From the NCBI RefSeq assembly GCF_047238345.1, contig NZ_JBDFMQ010000001.1:2046001-2110000 (forward strand): DNA of 64,000 nucleotides. Reading direction: 5' to 3'. Below are positions 9,055 through 17,890 of this stretch, piece after piece. The notes beneath the pieces are model-generated. The model worked only from the letters and a program-made list of their open reading frames with translations, did not search any database and was not told the origin of the DNA. How positions within the stretch are numbered: position 1 is the first letter of the stretch; every line of letters begins with the position of its first letter. The position numbers were made by a program, and so were the translations under genes. Source of the DNA: Shouchella sp047238345 (lineage in GTDB: Bacteria; Bacillota; Bacilli; Bacillales; Bacillaceae_D).

Positions 9055-9474
9055 TTGAAAAATCCGTTTTCAAAAGAAAGTGGTCAAGTCAATTTATTAG
9101 GCTCCATCGACCACTTTTTTCAACAAACGTTCAAACACCTTCCGCGTGCGTTTGCGCAAGGGATTATTCCTGTAAAAGTTGACGAAACCAAAGACGCGCT
9201 AGTCATCACTGCAGATCTACCTGGAATTGATAAGCGAGCCATTCATTTACGCTGTCGGTACCAATCACTTGTCTTAACAGTAGAGCAAACAGACCAGTTA
9301 TCAACCCTGGACGAATCGGGACAAACGGTCTCTGAGCAGCAGTCTATTTCAATTCGTGAACGAGAGATCCCCGTACCGTTTTTGTTCTCTGAAGAAGATA
9401 TTCGTGCCCATTATGCTAATGGACAGCTAACGGTCACGATTGAAAATAAACAAAAGCAAATTTTGATTGATTAA
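9055..9474 (+). CDS. Hsp20/alpha-crystallin-like protein (spore-coat type)
   Basis: A 139-residue small heat-shock-fold protein. It contains the alpha-crystallin core: ITADLPGIDKRAI, a strand-rich segment with REREIPVPF, and the closing ANGQLTVTIENK. Bacillus relatives include CotM, CotP and YocM, some of them coat-associated. The start is TTG at 9055 behind an AAGGAGG site. It lies 14 nt before the YppG-like gene, suggesting a two-gene, possibly sporulation-time, operon. Confidence 0.83.
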   Translation: MKNPFSKESGQVNLLGSIDHFFQQTFKHLPRAFAQGIIPVKVDETKDALVITADLPGIDKRAIHLRCRYQSLVLTVEQTDQLSTLDESGQTVSEQQSISIREREIPVPFLFSEEDIRAHYANGQLTVTIENKQKQILID

Positions 9475-9488
9475 AGGAGCTGATAAGA

Positions 9489-9794
9489 ATGTTTCAACAA
9501 CCTAGACGCCACCAACATCCTGGAATGATGCAGCGACCGCATGAGCAACAAAGACGAGGTAGACCGCCTCATCCTCAGCAAAGGTACCATGGTGTGCAAC
9601 AGTTCCATCCTCAACAAATGCCTCAACAGTACCAACAACAACCTAAAAGAAAAAAAGCGTGGTCCGCTCCTTTTACAAACGACGATGGACGATTTGACTT
9701 ATCTAGAACCGCTTCTTCCGTCGATCAGTTCGTGAAGACATTCCAACAAGTAACCCCTTACGTTTCAAAAGTGAGTCGCTTTTTTAAACCATAG
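9489..9794 (+). CDS. yppG: YppG-like protein
   Basis: A 101-residue protein whose first half is rich in Gln, Pro, His and Arg and whose C-terminus carries the YppG-family signature SVDQFVKTFQQVTPYV. B. subtilis YppG is a spore-related protein of unknown biochemical role. An AAAGGAGCTG site precedes the ATG. It is immediately downstream of the Hsp20-like gene and likely co-expressed with it. Confidence 0.8.
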   Translation: MFQQPRRHQHPGMMQRPHEQQRRGRPPHPQQRYHGVQQFHPQQMPQQYQQQPKRKKAWSAPFTNDDGRFDLSRTASSVDQFVKTFQQVTPYVSKVSRFFKP

Positions 9795-9840
9795 AGTCAG
9801 GTTTGTGCCTGGCTCCATGGCTTAACGATACGCGTATTGA

Positions 9841-10149
9841 TTAGCTGTCTGCTGATTTTACTTTTTGCGCATAAGCGAGCGTACCTCTAGGTGCTAGCAA
9901 TTTAAGACCTTGAGCATGAACAAAATCAATTTTTATCGCTTCGCCTATGTCTTCTTCCGCTTTTTCATCATATAAAAATGAGATGTCACGAATTACGACT
10001 TCTTGATCTTCATCTGTCTTCTTGCCAACTTGCAAATAAAACTCCACCATCGTACTACATTCAAATGTATCTCTTGCGACAATCCGAATACTAGATAGTT
10101 GTTTTTCTTTAAAATGGTCAAACGCTTGATCGGTTACGTCAATTTTCAT
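9841..10149 (-). CDS. HesB-like domain protein
   Basis: A 102-residue protein with the overall strand pattern of iron-sulfur-biogenesis (HesB-like) family proteins: VTDQAFDHFKEKQ at the start and AIKIDFVHAQGLKLLAPRG near the end. It has a single cysteine, so cluster binding is not expected from sequence. The ATG at 10149, behind an AAGGAGT site, is chosen over an upstream extension that would run back into the preceding gene. It lies 13 nt after the EAL-domain gene on the same strand and is probably co-transcribed. Confidence 0.7.
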   Translation of the reverse strand: MKIDVTDQAFDHFKEKQLSSIRIVARDTFECSTMVEFYLQVGKKTDEDQEVVIRDISFLYDEKAEEDIGEAIKIDFVHAQGLKLLAPRGTLAYAQKVKSADS

Positions 10150-10162
10150 AAATATAAACTCC

Positions 10163-11392
10163 TTATAATAGATCATCTTGGTCAAATAAATACTCGTAAG
10201 GAATATCGATAAATACATAGAGCGCTTGCGACAAAGGATAAGAGTACGTCCGGATTTGTTCATCTTTATCAATATCCGTATACAAATCCGATAGAATTCC
10301 TTTTTTCTCTACGTTCATACGAACAATATTTTCTAAAAAGTACGGTCGCCAGCTCCAATTCTTGGCTTTGCTCTCAGGACGTAAATACCATTTTCCACAC
10401 TCATTTTTTTCACCATTACTTGATTCTTGATACCCGTTTTCGTTGCAAATATAAACACGGAACGTATAATTCGTTAACGCATCGGCAATCGTCAAAACAA
10501 TGTCATCTAGTGATTCACTATTTGCGACTGTTTTTAACACTTGTTTTAACGAAGCCGTTAGTTGATTTGAAAGATGCAGTTGGGCTTCGACTTTTTTTCG
10601 TTCGTACTGGATAAAGTGATTCATATCTTTTACGAGCTGAGGCTCTTGGTTTTTTTCATCTACATAAAAAGGATTGGGCTTATGTAAATACCGCCCTTGA
10701 TAATAGCGTCCTCCATTCCGCCATGCATAATTTAATTGCGAAAAAGAGTGGATGCCGTTAAACAAAAGCGTAGAGCCAATTTTTCGAGCAAGTGAAGATA
10801 ACGAATGATGAATATCCCGATACATACTTGGCAACGAATGATCTTGTAAGAACGAACAGCTTACTCGAATAACGTTTGGACGAATTTGACTAATAAATTC
10901 TAATTGAGAAGTTGTTGTATCTTCCGCATCAAGGGCAATCTGGATGCCTAGACTTTGTATATACATTAACGCATGCTTCATCTCAATCACTTCTTCTAAA
11001 GATTGATCAAAACCAATAATGATGACAATTTGTTTGTACGACATACCTTGTTCTACCATTTGTGCTAATCTTGCTGTTAACGTTTCTCCATTATCGACTT
11101 GCAACAACTTTACATTATAATGAAAAAATAGCAATAAATGATTTTCCATCCTGTCATCTTCTTTTTGAAGACTTTCAAATGCTTTCGCTTGCAGATGATC
11201 TTCTATTTCAATCCGATATTCCCTTGGGATATCATGATCCCCGAAAAACCAGTTTATATTTATCGGCTTATGATGCTCTGCCCAGTATGCTTCCACTTCA
11301 TAACCGATTATCTTCTGCGTGTCGGCACTAATAATAGGAGAAAAATATGGAACAACATGGTCTTTATTCATCATAATATCAAGAGGGTCCAC
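10163..11392 (-). CDS. ykuI: EAL-domain protein, YkuI type (degenerate)
   Basis: A 409-residue cytoplasmic protein with an N-terminal EAL fold (about 1-250), a short coil, and a C-terminal PAS-like domain as in B. subtilis YkuI (407 residues). The EAL signature reads EVE, and the usual DDFG catalytic loop reads LDAEDTT, so cyclic-di-GMP hydrolysis is unlikely and a binding/sensor role is the better inference. The start is GTG at 11392, behind AAAGGAGG. Confidence 0.83.
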   Translation of the reverse strand: MDPLDIMMNKDHVVPYFSPIISADTQKIIGYEVEAYWAEHHKPININWFFGDHDIPREYRIEIEDHLQAKAFESLQKEDDRMENHLLLFFHYNVKLLQVDNGETLTARLAQMVEQGMSYKQIVIIIGFDQSLEEVIEMKHALMYIQSLGIQIALDAEDTTTSQLEFISQIRPNVIRVSCSFLQDHSLPSMYRDIHHSLSSLARKIGSTLLFNGIHSFSQLNYAWRNGGRYYQGRYLHKPNPFYVDEKNQEPQLVKDMNHFIQYERKKVEAQLHLSNQLTASLKQVLKTVANSESLDDIVLTIADALTNYTFRVYICNENGYQESSNGEKNECGKWYLRPESKAKNWSWRPYFLENIVRMNVEKKGILSDLYTDIDKDEQIRTYSYPLSQALYVFIDIPYEYLFDQDDLL

Positions 11393-11413
11393 TACCTCGC
11401 CTCCTTTATGAAG

Positions 11414-12268
11414 TTACAACATGATCTCTTGTAAAAAATGGTTTATATGCTGATGTACTTGCTTCGGCTTCTCCTCTAACAGCAAATGACCACAATGTTT
11501 AATGACATGCATGCGACTATTGGATAAATCACGATGAAGTGCATAACTTGTCTCCACCGAAATTAATGGATCATTCACACCAGAGAGAATGAGCGTTGGC
11601 TGCTGAATTTGCCTTAACTGTTCTTTTGATAAATCCCCTTCTCGCTGTCTCGTTAATTGAATGAGCCCGTTAATAAATAAAGGGTCGGTCAGCGGTCGTT
11701 CATACTGGGTAATCATATCCTTTGTTAAACAACGTTGATTGTAAACCGCATCACGCAACATTTGCTTTACTCTAGGCTTTTTATAATGCATAAACCACGT
11801 CAAGCTTTGCTCCAAGTAAGGAAGGTATGTAGCGAACTGAAGCTGCTTTTTCACCGGTTTCAAATACCCCGAGCTTGCTAATAGAGAAATGCTCCTGACT
11901 TTATCTGGGTAGCGTAAAGCTAAATATAGTGCAATCTGTCCTCCCATTGAATGACCAATTACATGGTAGGATGGAATGTTAAACTGCGCCATCAGTTCAA
12001 CGAGTTGCTGCGCATAAGATGTGAATGAATAGACTGAACCATTCCCTTTTGAACTGCGCCCAAACCCCGGTAAATCACAGCAAATTACATCGTAATGTTG
12101 ACGTAATGCTGGAATTACACGGTAAAAACAATGAACCGAAGCAAAAATACCGTGCACTAATAAAAGCGTGCCTTTTTTAGGTTGCTGGCTTTTAAACCAT
12201 TCATAATAAATACTAGCTGAGCGAATATGCAAATATGATGCATCATTCGGTTTACATTTTCTAGACAT
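11414..12268 (-). CDS. Alpha/beta hydrolase
   Basis: A 284-residue hydrolase with the classic triad: Ser107 in GHSMGG, an Asp in NDPLIS (about 232) and His in HCGHLL (about 260), with the oxyanion segment VHGIFAS. It resembles Bacillus YugF-type putative esterases; the substrate is unknown. No signal peptide is present. The ATG at 12268 follows a GGAGTGATG site, and the gene stands 21 nt upstream of the ykuI-like gene, so the three genes 12268-9841 may form one transcript. Confidence 0.85.
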   Translation of the reverse strand: MSRKCKPNDASYLHIRSASIYYEWFKSQQPKKGTLLLVHGIFASVHCFYRVIPALRQHYDVICCDLPGFGRSSKGNGSVYSFTSYAQQLVELMAQFNIPSYHVIGHSMGGQIALYLALRYPDKVRSISLLASSGYLKPVKKQLQFATYLPYLEQSLTWFMHYKKPRVKQMLRDAVYNQRCLTKDMITQYERPLTDPLFINGLIQLTRQREGDLSKEQLRQIQQPTLILSGVNDPLISVETSYALHRDLSNSRMHVIKHCGHLLLEEKPKQVHQHINHFLQEIML

Positions 12269-12316
12269 TTACATCACTCCATCCTTATAGGATGTACGAG
12301 AAATGCGAAAACATAA

Positions 12317-13234
12317 CTACTCGGATACGTCTAAATGGTAAGGCGTTTCTTGATAGACGTAATAATTTAGCCAGTTTGAAAAAAGTAAATTCGAATGGGC
12401 TCGCCACTGAAGAGGTGGCAAAGCGGTTGGGTTTTCATCAGGGAAATAGTTCGCCGGAAGTTGAGGCTCTGCCCCTTGATGAAGATCACGCTCATATTCT
12501 TTTTTTAGTGTATGAGCGTCATATTCCGCATGGCCCATCACAAAAATTCGTCGTCCATCTCTTGAAGAAGCGATGTACACACCGGCTTCTTCAGAAGAGC
12601 TAAGCACGTCTAACTCTTCAATGTTCTCAATGTCTTCCCGATGAATCGTAGTGTGGCGTGAATGGGGTGCTAAAAAAAAGTCATCGAACCCGCGAAGCAG
12701 ATTGACATTTGGTACATTCACAGTGTGGTTATAAATCCCAAACAACTTTGTATTAAGCGGGCGTTTTCGAATGTTGTAATGATGATACAAAGCAGCTTGA
12801 GCCCCCCAGCAAATATGCAGCGTTGACGTCACATTTGTTGTCGTCCAATCTAAAATAGACTTCATTTCATCCCAGTAGCGCACATCATGAAATGGAAGTG
12901 TTTCCACAGGTGCGCCAGTTATAATCATCCCATCAAATTTTAATGATTTTATTTCGCTAATGGTTTTATAAAATTGTTGAAGATGTTCTTTAGACGTATT
13001 TTTCGGTTGATGTGTACTAGGATGAAGCAATGAGACATCTATTTGTAACGGTGTATTCCCTAATAAGCGAATTAATTGTGTCTCGGTCTCTTGTTTTGTT
13101 GGCATCAAATTTAAGATACATATTTTCAATGGGCGGATATCTTGTTGGTAAGCACGAGATTCATCCATTACAAAAATATTCTCTTCTAATAGCTTTTTCT
13201 TTGCTGGTAAATGATCGGGAATTTTTATTGGCAT
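12317..13234 (-). CDS. metA: Homoserine O-acetyltransferase
   Basis: First committed enzyme of methionine synthesis from homoserine, class-I glutamine-amidotransferase fold, 305 residues. The catalytic Cys142 is in HICWGAQ, and the His-Glu pair is in MGHAEYD. Position 111 is Glu (GAPVE), the residue known to mark acetyl-CoA users; succinyl-CoA users such as E. coli have Gly there. So although the family is labelled succinyltransferase, this protein is predicted to be an acetyltransferase. I saw no S-box riboswitch in the short leader 13235-13310. Confidence 0.93.
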   Translation of the reverse strand: MPIKIPDHLPAKKKLLEENIFVMDESRAYQQDIRPLKICILNLMPTKQETETQLIRLLGNTPLQIDVSLLHPSTHQPKNTSKEHLQQFYKTISEIKSLKFDGMIITGAPVETLPFHDVRYWDEMKSILDWTTTNVTSTLHICWGAQAALYHHYNIRKRPLNTKLFGIYNHTVNVPNVNLLRGFDDFFLAPHSRHTTIHREDIENIEELDVLSSSEEAGVYIASSRDGRRIFVMGHAEYDAHTLKKEYERDLHQGAEPQLPANYFPDENPTALPPLQWRAHSNLLFSNWLNYYVYQETPYHLDVSE

Positions 13235-13311
13235 ATCGTCTCTCTCCTAAGGGAAACTCCTTGTTTTGATTTTTCCTTCATCTTACCGTATGAATTTTCT
13301 AATTTCAACAA

Positions 13312-13338
13312 AAGAGGAATGCTTTTCGCATTCCTCTT
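13312..13338. terminator. Hairpin terminator
   Basis: An 11-bp perfect stem (AAGAGGAATGC with its complement) around a 5-nt loop, followed on the minus strand by TTTTG. It ends the DUF4352 gene before metA. Confidence 0.75.
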
Positions 13339-13360
13339 CTTGACGTAATCGTGAAAGCTC

Positions 13361-13828
13361 TTACGGCAGATCTAACGGAAAAACAATTTGTCCACCTCGA
13401 AAATGATCACTATAAACCAGTTCGAATGTATCTTCTTTAGGAACGATAAAAGCAATTTCCCCTGAAACCGAACGTCCACTATTTAATTGCCCACCAATAA
13501 TGCCTTTCGTATCTACTTGATCGGTATGGCTATACGCATAATGATCATCATCCATTAACGTAAGATTTACTGGTAAAAAACTAATATTCGAGTCTCTTGT
13601 ATTTTCAGCGGTTAAATCCACTCTTACGACTTGTTCATCGTCATTATGTTCCGTAACCGTTACACCGTTTACTGTTACGAATACGCCATTTAGCTCCTGC
13701 GTCTCAAGCTCAACAGGTTGTTCTGAGACTGTTGGTGTTGATGATTGATTCGTTGATTCTAGAGCAAAAACCATGACAATCAATAAGCACGCTAGCAAGC
13801 TTAATAAAACGAGAATTTTGCTTTTCAT
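13361..13828 (-). CDS. Exported DUF4352-like protein
   Basis: A 155-residue secreted or membrane-anchored protein. An N-terminal helix (LVLLSLLACLLIVMVFAL) is followed by an extracellular beta-sandwich resembling DUF4352 (telokin-like) domains: VTVNGVTVTEH, VVRVDLTAEN and SGEIAFIVP. The cysteine inside the helix is not in a good lipobox, so the protein is more likely anchored than lipidated. The ATG at 13828 is preferred over 13849 because the AAGGAG site lies between them. Function unknown. Confidence 0.75.
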   Translation of the reverse strand: MKSKILVLLSLLACLLIVMVFALESTNQSSTPTVSEQPVELETQELNGVFVTVNGVTVTEHNDDEQVVRVDLTAENTRDSNISFLPVNLTLMDDDHYAYSHTDQVDTKGIIGGQLNSGRSVSGEIAFIVPKEDTFELVYSDHFRGGQIVFPLDLP

Positions 13829-13930
13829 TACGTTCCCTCTCCTTAACATATGTACAAGTCTACATTCTCTACCCTATGTTTGGAACTGGTTAATCATACA
13901 TATGTTTCGTAAAAGAGTAAATCAGACGAA

Positions 13931-15073
13931 TTACTCCCACCAATGATCATAAATTGTAACAGGCGTTTGTCGCTTATGTTCCGTCCGTTCGTAACGTTCT
14001 TCAATCTTTTTCGCAATGCTTTCGTCTACCTTTTTGCCTTCTAGATAATCATCAATTTGATCATAAGAGATGCCAAGCGCTTCTTCATCTGGTAAACCTG
14101 GCTTATCGTCTTCTAAATCGGCAGTCGGTACTTTTGTGTATAGTGACTCAGGAGCTGATAACTCTTGGAGCAAGTGTTTTCCTTGACGCTTTGTTAATCC
14201 AAATAAAGGAGCGACATCACAAGCACCATCACCAAATTTTGTAAAGAAGCCTGTTACCGCTTCTGCTGCATGATCGGTACCAATAACTAGTGCTTGATAA
14301 TGAGCGGCTAAATCAAACTGGACTTTCATGCGTTCTCTTGCTTTTGTGTTTCCTTTTAGAAAGGACGATAGTTCTTCATTTGTTGCGTCCTTAAATGCTT
14401 GAACAGACGCATCGACTGCTTGTTTAATGTTAACTGTGAGAACCATATCCGCTTCAATAAATGAAAGAGCTAACTGCGCATCCTCTTCATCATGCTGTTC
14501 ACCATAAGGTAATCGAACAGCATAAAAGCGATACGCTTCGTCTTGCTCTTCCTCTCTCAGTTCCTTCACGGCCATTTGTGCGAGTTTAGCGGCTAAAGAT
14601 GAGTCTTGACCGCCAGAAATCCCTAACACATAGCCTTTTGTATTTGTTTTCTTTGCATACGTTTTTAGAAATTCCACACGCTCGCGAATTTCTTGATCTG
14701 CTTGTATCGTCCCTTTAGAAAATAAGTCTTCTCGAATTGTATTTTGATTGACGTTCATCTGTGAACACTCCATCCGTTTATTGAATTGAGAAAGTTGCGA
14801 TGCTAACCCTTCATTCTGCAGAATCGTTTTTTGCGTTTCTCCCAATAAATCAAAATGAGATAATTCATCTCGTTGATGTATCCATTCTTTTTTTAAGCCG
14901 TACTGCTTTCCCCATCGTACTAATTTTTCTTTGTCTTCACACGCTACTTTTGTCACTGTCGTAGCATGTGGGAATCGAGGATCATACCAATAGTGCGTGA
15001 TAAATGCAAGTTTACCATTTCTTGCATCTTGTTTCCACTTTGCCAAATCACGTCGATTAATTCCAAATGCCAT
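13931..15073 (-). CDS. nadE: YneQ-NadE fusion: NAD synthetase with N-terminal YneQ domain
   Basis: Residues 1-105 match Bacillus YneQ, a small protein of unknown function (THYWYDPRFP, TVTKVAC). From Met106 the chain is a full-length ammonia-dependent NAD synthetase, which adenylates and amidates nicotinate adenine dinucleotide. The P-loop SGGQDSS, GTDHAAEAVTGFFTKFGDG and TADLEDDKPGLPDEE motifs and the C-terminal EHKR...WW end are all present. The junction (FNKRMECSQMNVN) has no stop codon. A GGAG stretch sits about 11 nt before the ATG at 14758, so NadE alone could also be translated (13931-14758). The start overlaps the yneP stop as TAATG. Confidence 0.88.
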   Translation of the reverse strand: MAFGINRRDLAKWKQDARNGKLAFITHYWYDPRFPHATTVTKVACEDKEKLVRWGKQYGLKKEWIHQRDELSHFDLLGETQKTILQNEGLASQLSQFNKRMECSQMNVNQNTIREDLFSKGTIQADQEIRERVEFLKTYAKKTNTKGYVLGISGGQDSSLAAKLAQMAVKELREEEQDEAYRFYAVRLPYGEQHDEEDAQLALSFIEADMVLTVNIKQAVDASVQAFKDATNEELSSFLKGNTKARERMKVQFDLAAHYQALVIGTDHAAEAVTGFFTKFGDGACDVAPLFGLTKRQGKHLLQELSAPESLYTKVPTADLEDDKPGLPDEEALGISYDQIDDYLEGKKVDESIAKKIEERYERTEHKRQTPVTIYDHWWE

Positions 15074-15498
15074 TAATGGTTCTCCATTAAACGATTATAC
15101 GTTTTATACCATTCAGGAAATGCTCGTTTAAACGGGACTGGTTTAAACGAGTCTTTTTTTACGATCACATGGGTCGTATAGCCGGTTACACACACGTCAC
15201 CTGTTTGATTTGTTAGTTCATATTGATAGACCGTCTTAATACCATCATTTAAGGAAAGCCATGTCGAGATCGTTGCCTCATCTCCATAAACAAGTGGTCT
15301 TTTATACGTGGCATACACATCATAAACTGGTGCGTAATATCCTGCTTGTTCCATTTCAACGTAACTATAGCCAGCTTCATGAATAAAAGCGGTTCTACCT
15401 AATTCAAAAAATTTTATGTAGTTCGCATGGTAAACAACACCCATCATGTCAGTATCCGCATATTGCGGAATAAGTTCTTTTTTCACTATGTAAGGCAA
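15073..15498 (-). CDS. yneP: Acyl-CoA thioesterase, hotdog fold, YneP/YbgC type
   Basis: A 141-residue hotdog-fold thioesterase. The active-site motif YADTDMMGVVYHANYIKFFE, with the catalytic Asp and the N-terminal helix motif, is clear near the start. The family hydrolyses acyl-CoA or hydroxybenzoyl-CoA type substrates; the specific substrate is not known. It is the first gene of a two-gene operon with the YneQ-NadE fusion, overlapping it by one base. Confidence 0.87.
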   Translation of the reverse strand: MPYIVKKELIPQYADTDMMGVVYHANYIKFFELGRTAFIHEAGYSYVEMEQAGYYAPVYDVYATYKRPLVYGDEATISTWLSLNDGIKTVYQYELTNQTGDVCVTGYTTHVIVKKDSFKPVPFKRAFPEWYKTYNRLMENH

Positions 15499-15553
15499 TG
15501 CTCACCCTCCTCATTATCGTTATACCTCATCCTAACACTTGGTAATCACTTCA

Positions 15554-15599
15554 ATTATAGCATAAGCGAATGTAACAATCGAAATACCCGCTTATGCTA
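15554..15599 (-). promoter_or_regulatory. yneP-nadE promoter overlapped by an inverted repeat
   Basis: On the minus strand an extended -10 element, TGC followed by TATAAT (15554-15559), precedes yneP. It is overlapped by one arm of a perfect 11-bp inverted repeat (TAGCATAAGCG at 15558-15568, complement at 15589-15599) with a 20-nt spacer. Overlap with the -10 suggests a repressor operator; alternatively it is a hairpin ending upstream transcription. Confidence 0.5.
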
Positions 15600-15655
15600 A
15601 ACATTTTCTTTTAGAACGTGATACAAAGTGCCACAGCTGTTTCATATCACAGCCA

Positions 15656-17878
15656 TCACTCGTTATGCCTCGACTCGGCTTTTTCTATCTGAATGACGGC
15701 TTGCACATCCGCTTGGTCAATCGTAAACTGTGCAGATGTAAACTCATCAAATTCATCCAAACGCAAAGCATGAGCTTGGATCAATTCTTCAAAAAACCAG
15801 TCCACATACCGACCATTACCAGACGTTTTTTCATTTTGCAAATGTTCTTTTATAGCAACACCAGCATCTTTTGACCAATTGTACCCGTAAGAGTGGGCTT
15901 TTTGCTGCAGCATAGCGAACAATTCTTCGTTTGTGTATGCTTCAAATTCAATCTCCTTACGAATTCTTGAACGCAAACCAGGATTGCTTTTTATCAATGT
16001 ATCAATTTCACTTTTATAGCCTGCAAAAATAACGACGAGATTTTCTTCGTGTTCGGTCATTGCTTGTGTAATGGCCGTAATTGCTTCTTTTCCAAAATCA
16101 TTCTCGCCACCTTGAGAAAGGGCATAGGCCTCATCAATAAATAACACGCCGCCGAGCGCATCTTGAATGATATGATCGGTTTTTATTGCTGTTTGTCCCA
16201 CGTAACCACCGACTAAATCACTTCTAGACACCGTCACAAGATGGCCTCTTTTTAAAAGACCAATTTCATTTAATGCTTCTGCATACAGCTTTGCAACCGT
16301 TGTTTTTCCTGTTCCAGGTGGCCCAACAAACACAGTATGGAGAGGCATAGGGGGAACAGGTAAATCCAATCGCTGTCTAGACTCTTTGACTTTGGCAAAC
16401 GAGGTCAATTTATTTAACTCCACTTTTACTTTATCTAAGCCAATTAAATCTTGTAATCGGTGAAGTGCTTCCCCATTTTTAAACGAATGTTTCGTTTGGA
16501 TATGCTTTTCTTCTAATAGCACAAAGTCTTTTTCTGTTTGTTGCTGTCCCTCAGATCCTTTTTCGAAAATCGCTTTTTTAACGATATCTTCGACGGCACG
16601 GGCATTCCCAAATGATTGATCAATTTCTAATCGACCAATCTCCGCCTTCACTTTTTGCAATGCTGGTTTTGTAAACACAAAATCAAATTGAAGCGCCTTT
16701 TTCTCAGCAATTTGCAAAAGCTCCTCCTCCTTATAGTTTGGTAAATCAAAATGGTTTTGTTCAGGAAATCGACTTGACAATCCAGGGTTCGCTCGGATAA
16801 ATTCACGCATTTCATTCGGGTAACCTGCAAGAATTACCGCAAATTTCCCTGCATACGCTTCACTTGTCATGGCTGAAACGAGTGTATCGATAACAGCTTG
16901 TCCATAATCATTTCCAGACTGACCTTCCCGCTTTAAGCTATACGCTTCATCAATGAACAACACGCCTCCTACAGCTCGGTCAATCGCATTCAGTGTTTGT
17001 TCTTCTGTTTGACCAACATACCCTGCCACTAACGATGCCCGGTCTACTTCATAAACAGTCGGCTTCTCTAAAATTCCTAACTCATAATAAATAGAAGCTA
17101 ACAAACGGGCAATCGAGGTCTTACCGGTTCCAGGATTCCCAGTTACCACCATATTTAAATTTAACAAATTCTCCGTTGAGAGACCGATTTCTTCGCGCTC
17201 TCGCTGATATTTTAAAAAGGAGTAAAGCTTTTTCACCCGTGTTTTTACGTGCTCAAGACCAATCATTTCATCTAATTGTTCCAGCGCATTCGGTGCTTTT
17301 TGTCCAATCGCCTCATCAATTTCTTTATTAAACTGCGCTTGATGTTCATTGACTTGATCGATCATTTCTTTTAGTTGAGCGAATTGACTCTTCGAATAAT
17401 AAGTGCCTTGGAAGCTATCCAAAAATTGTTGGCACAACGTGTGCAATTCTTTTAACCGATGGATTAGCGCGTGAACATGACTACTGGCAAGATCTTGCTC
17501 TTTTCCTTCCACACGTTCTAACCATTCCATAATCCGCGCTTCCATTTCCTCAACTTTTTGCTTTTTCACACGTGCTTGATCCGTTTCTCTTATTTGCGTC
17601 CATGAACTTCGAATCCATTCATCATATGCCCACGTTATAAGGGTTTGCTTTTGAGTTAGCTCATCCAAAAACGATTCAAACCCTTGATAAGATTCAAGTT
17701 CCTGCTTCCATTTCTCTGTAAATAGATCAACTTTTTCTTTGCGCTCAAACCGTAGTGACACTAGTTGAGCCAGCTGGGCTGCATCTTCTTTCGTAGATAC
17801 AGCCTCTGTGCCTTTTTCTAATCGTTCTCTCCACAGGTTGGTTTCTTTCAACATGTGATCAATCGTTGTTGCTGTCAT
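15656..17878 (-). CDS. Tandem AAA+ ATPase (CbxX/SpoVK type)
   Basis: A 740-residue cytoplasmic ATPase. Residues 1-200 are helical and charged. They are followed by two AAA+ modules of the CbxX/CfxQ-SpoVK family: Walker A GNPGTGKT at about 247-254 with Walker B GGVLFIDEAYSL, and a second Walker A GPPGTGKT at about 518-525 with GGVLFIDEAYAL. Both modules keep catalytic Glu and arginine-finger-like segments, so both may be active. It starts 12 nt after the CopD-like gene and is translationally close to it. Related AAA proteins remodel protein complexes; the target here is unknown. A single-module SpoVK is encoded separately at 44050. Confidence 0.85.
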   Translation of the reverse strand: MTATTIDHMLKETNLWRERLEKGTEAVSTKEDAAQLAQLVSLRFERKEKVDLFTEKWKQELESYQGFESFLDELTQKQTLITWAYDEWIRSSWTQIRETDQARVKKQKVEEMEARIMEWLERVEGKEQDLASSHVHALIHRLKELHTLCQQFLDSFQGTYYSKSQFAQLKEMIDQVNEHQAQFNKEIDEAIGQKAPNALEQLDEMIGLEHVKTRVKKLYSFLKYQREREEIGLSTENLLNLNMVVTGNPGTGKTSIARLLASIYYELGILEKPTVYEVDRASLVAGYVGQTEEQTLNAIDRAVGGVLFIDEAYSLKREGQSGNDYGQAVIDTLVSAMTSEAYAGKFAVILAGYPNEMREFIRANPGLSSRFPEQNHFDLPNYKEEELLQIAEKKALQFDFVFTKPALQKVKAEIGRLEIDQSFGNARAVEDIVKKAIFEKGSEGQQQTEKDFVLLEEKHIQTKHSFKNGEALHRLQDLIGLDKVKVELNKLTSFAKVKESRQRLDLPVPPMPLHTVFVGPPGTGKTTVAKLYAEALNEIGLLKRGHLVTVSRSDLVGGYVGQTAIKTDHIIQDALGGVLFIDEAYALSQGGENDFGKEAITAITQAMTEHEENLVVIFAGYKSEIDTLIKSNPGLRSRIRKEIEFEAYTNEELFAMLQQKAHSYGYNWSKDAGVAIKEHLQNEKTSGNGRYVDWFFEELIQAHALRLDEFDEFTSAQFTIDQADVQAVIQIEKAESRHNE

Positions 17879-17890
17879 ATGTCTTTCCTC

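Noticed and set aside
9794..9815. Inverted repeat GAGTCAGG...CCTGGCTC after yppG
   Set aside because: The stem is short with a mismatch and no T-run follows; not enough to call a terminator.
13235..13310. Possible SAM (S-box) riboswitch or T-box ahead of metA
   Set aside because: The leader is under 80 nt and shows none of the conserved stems or the T-box motif.
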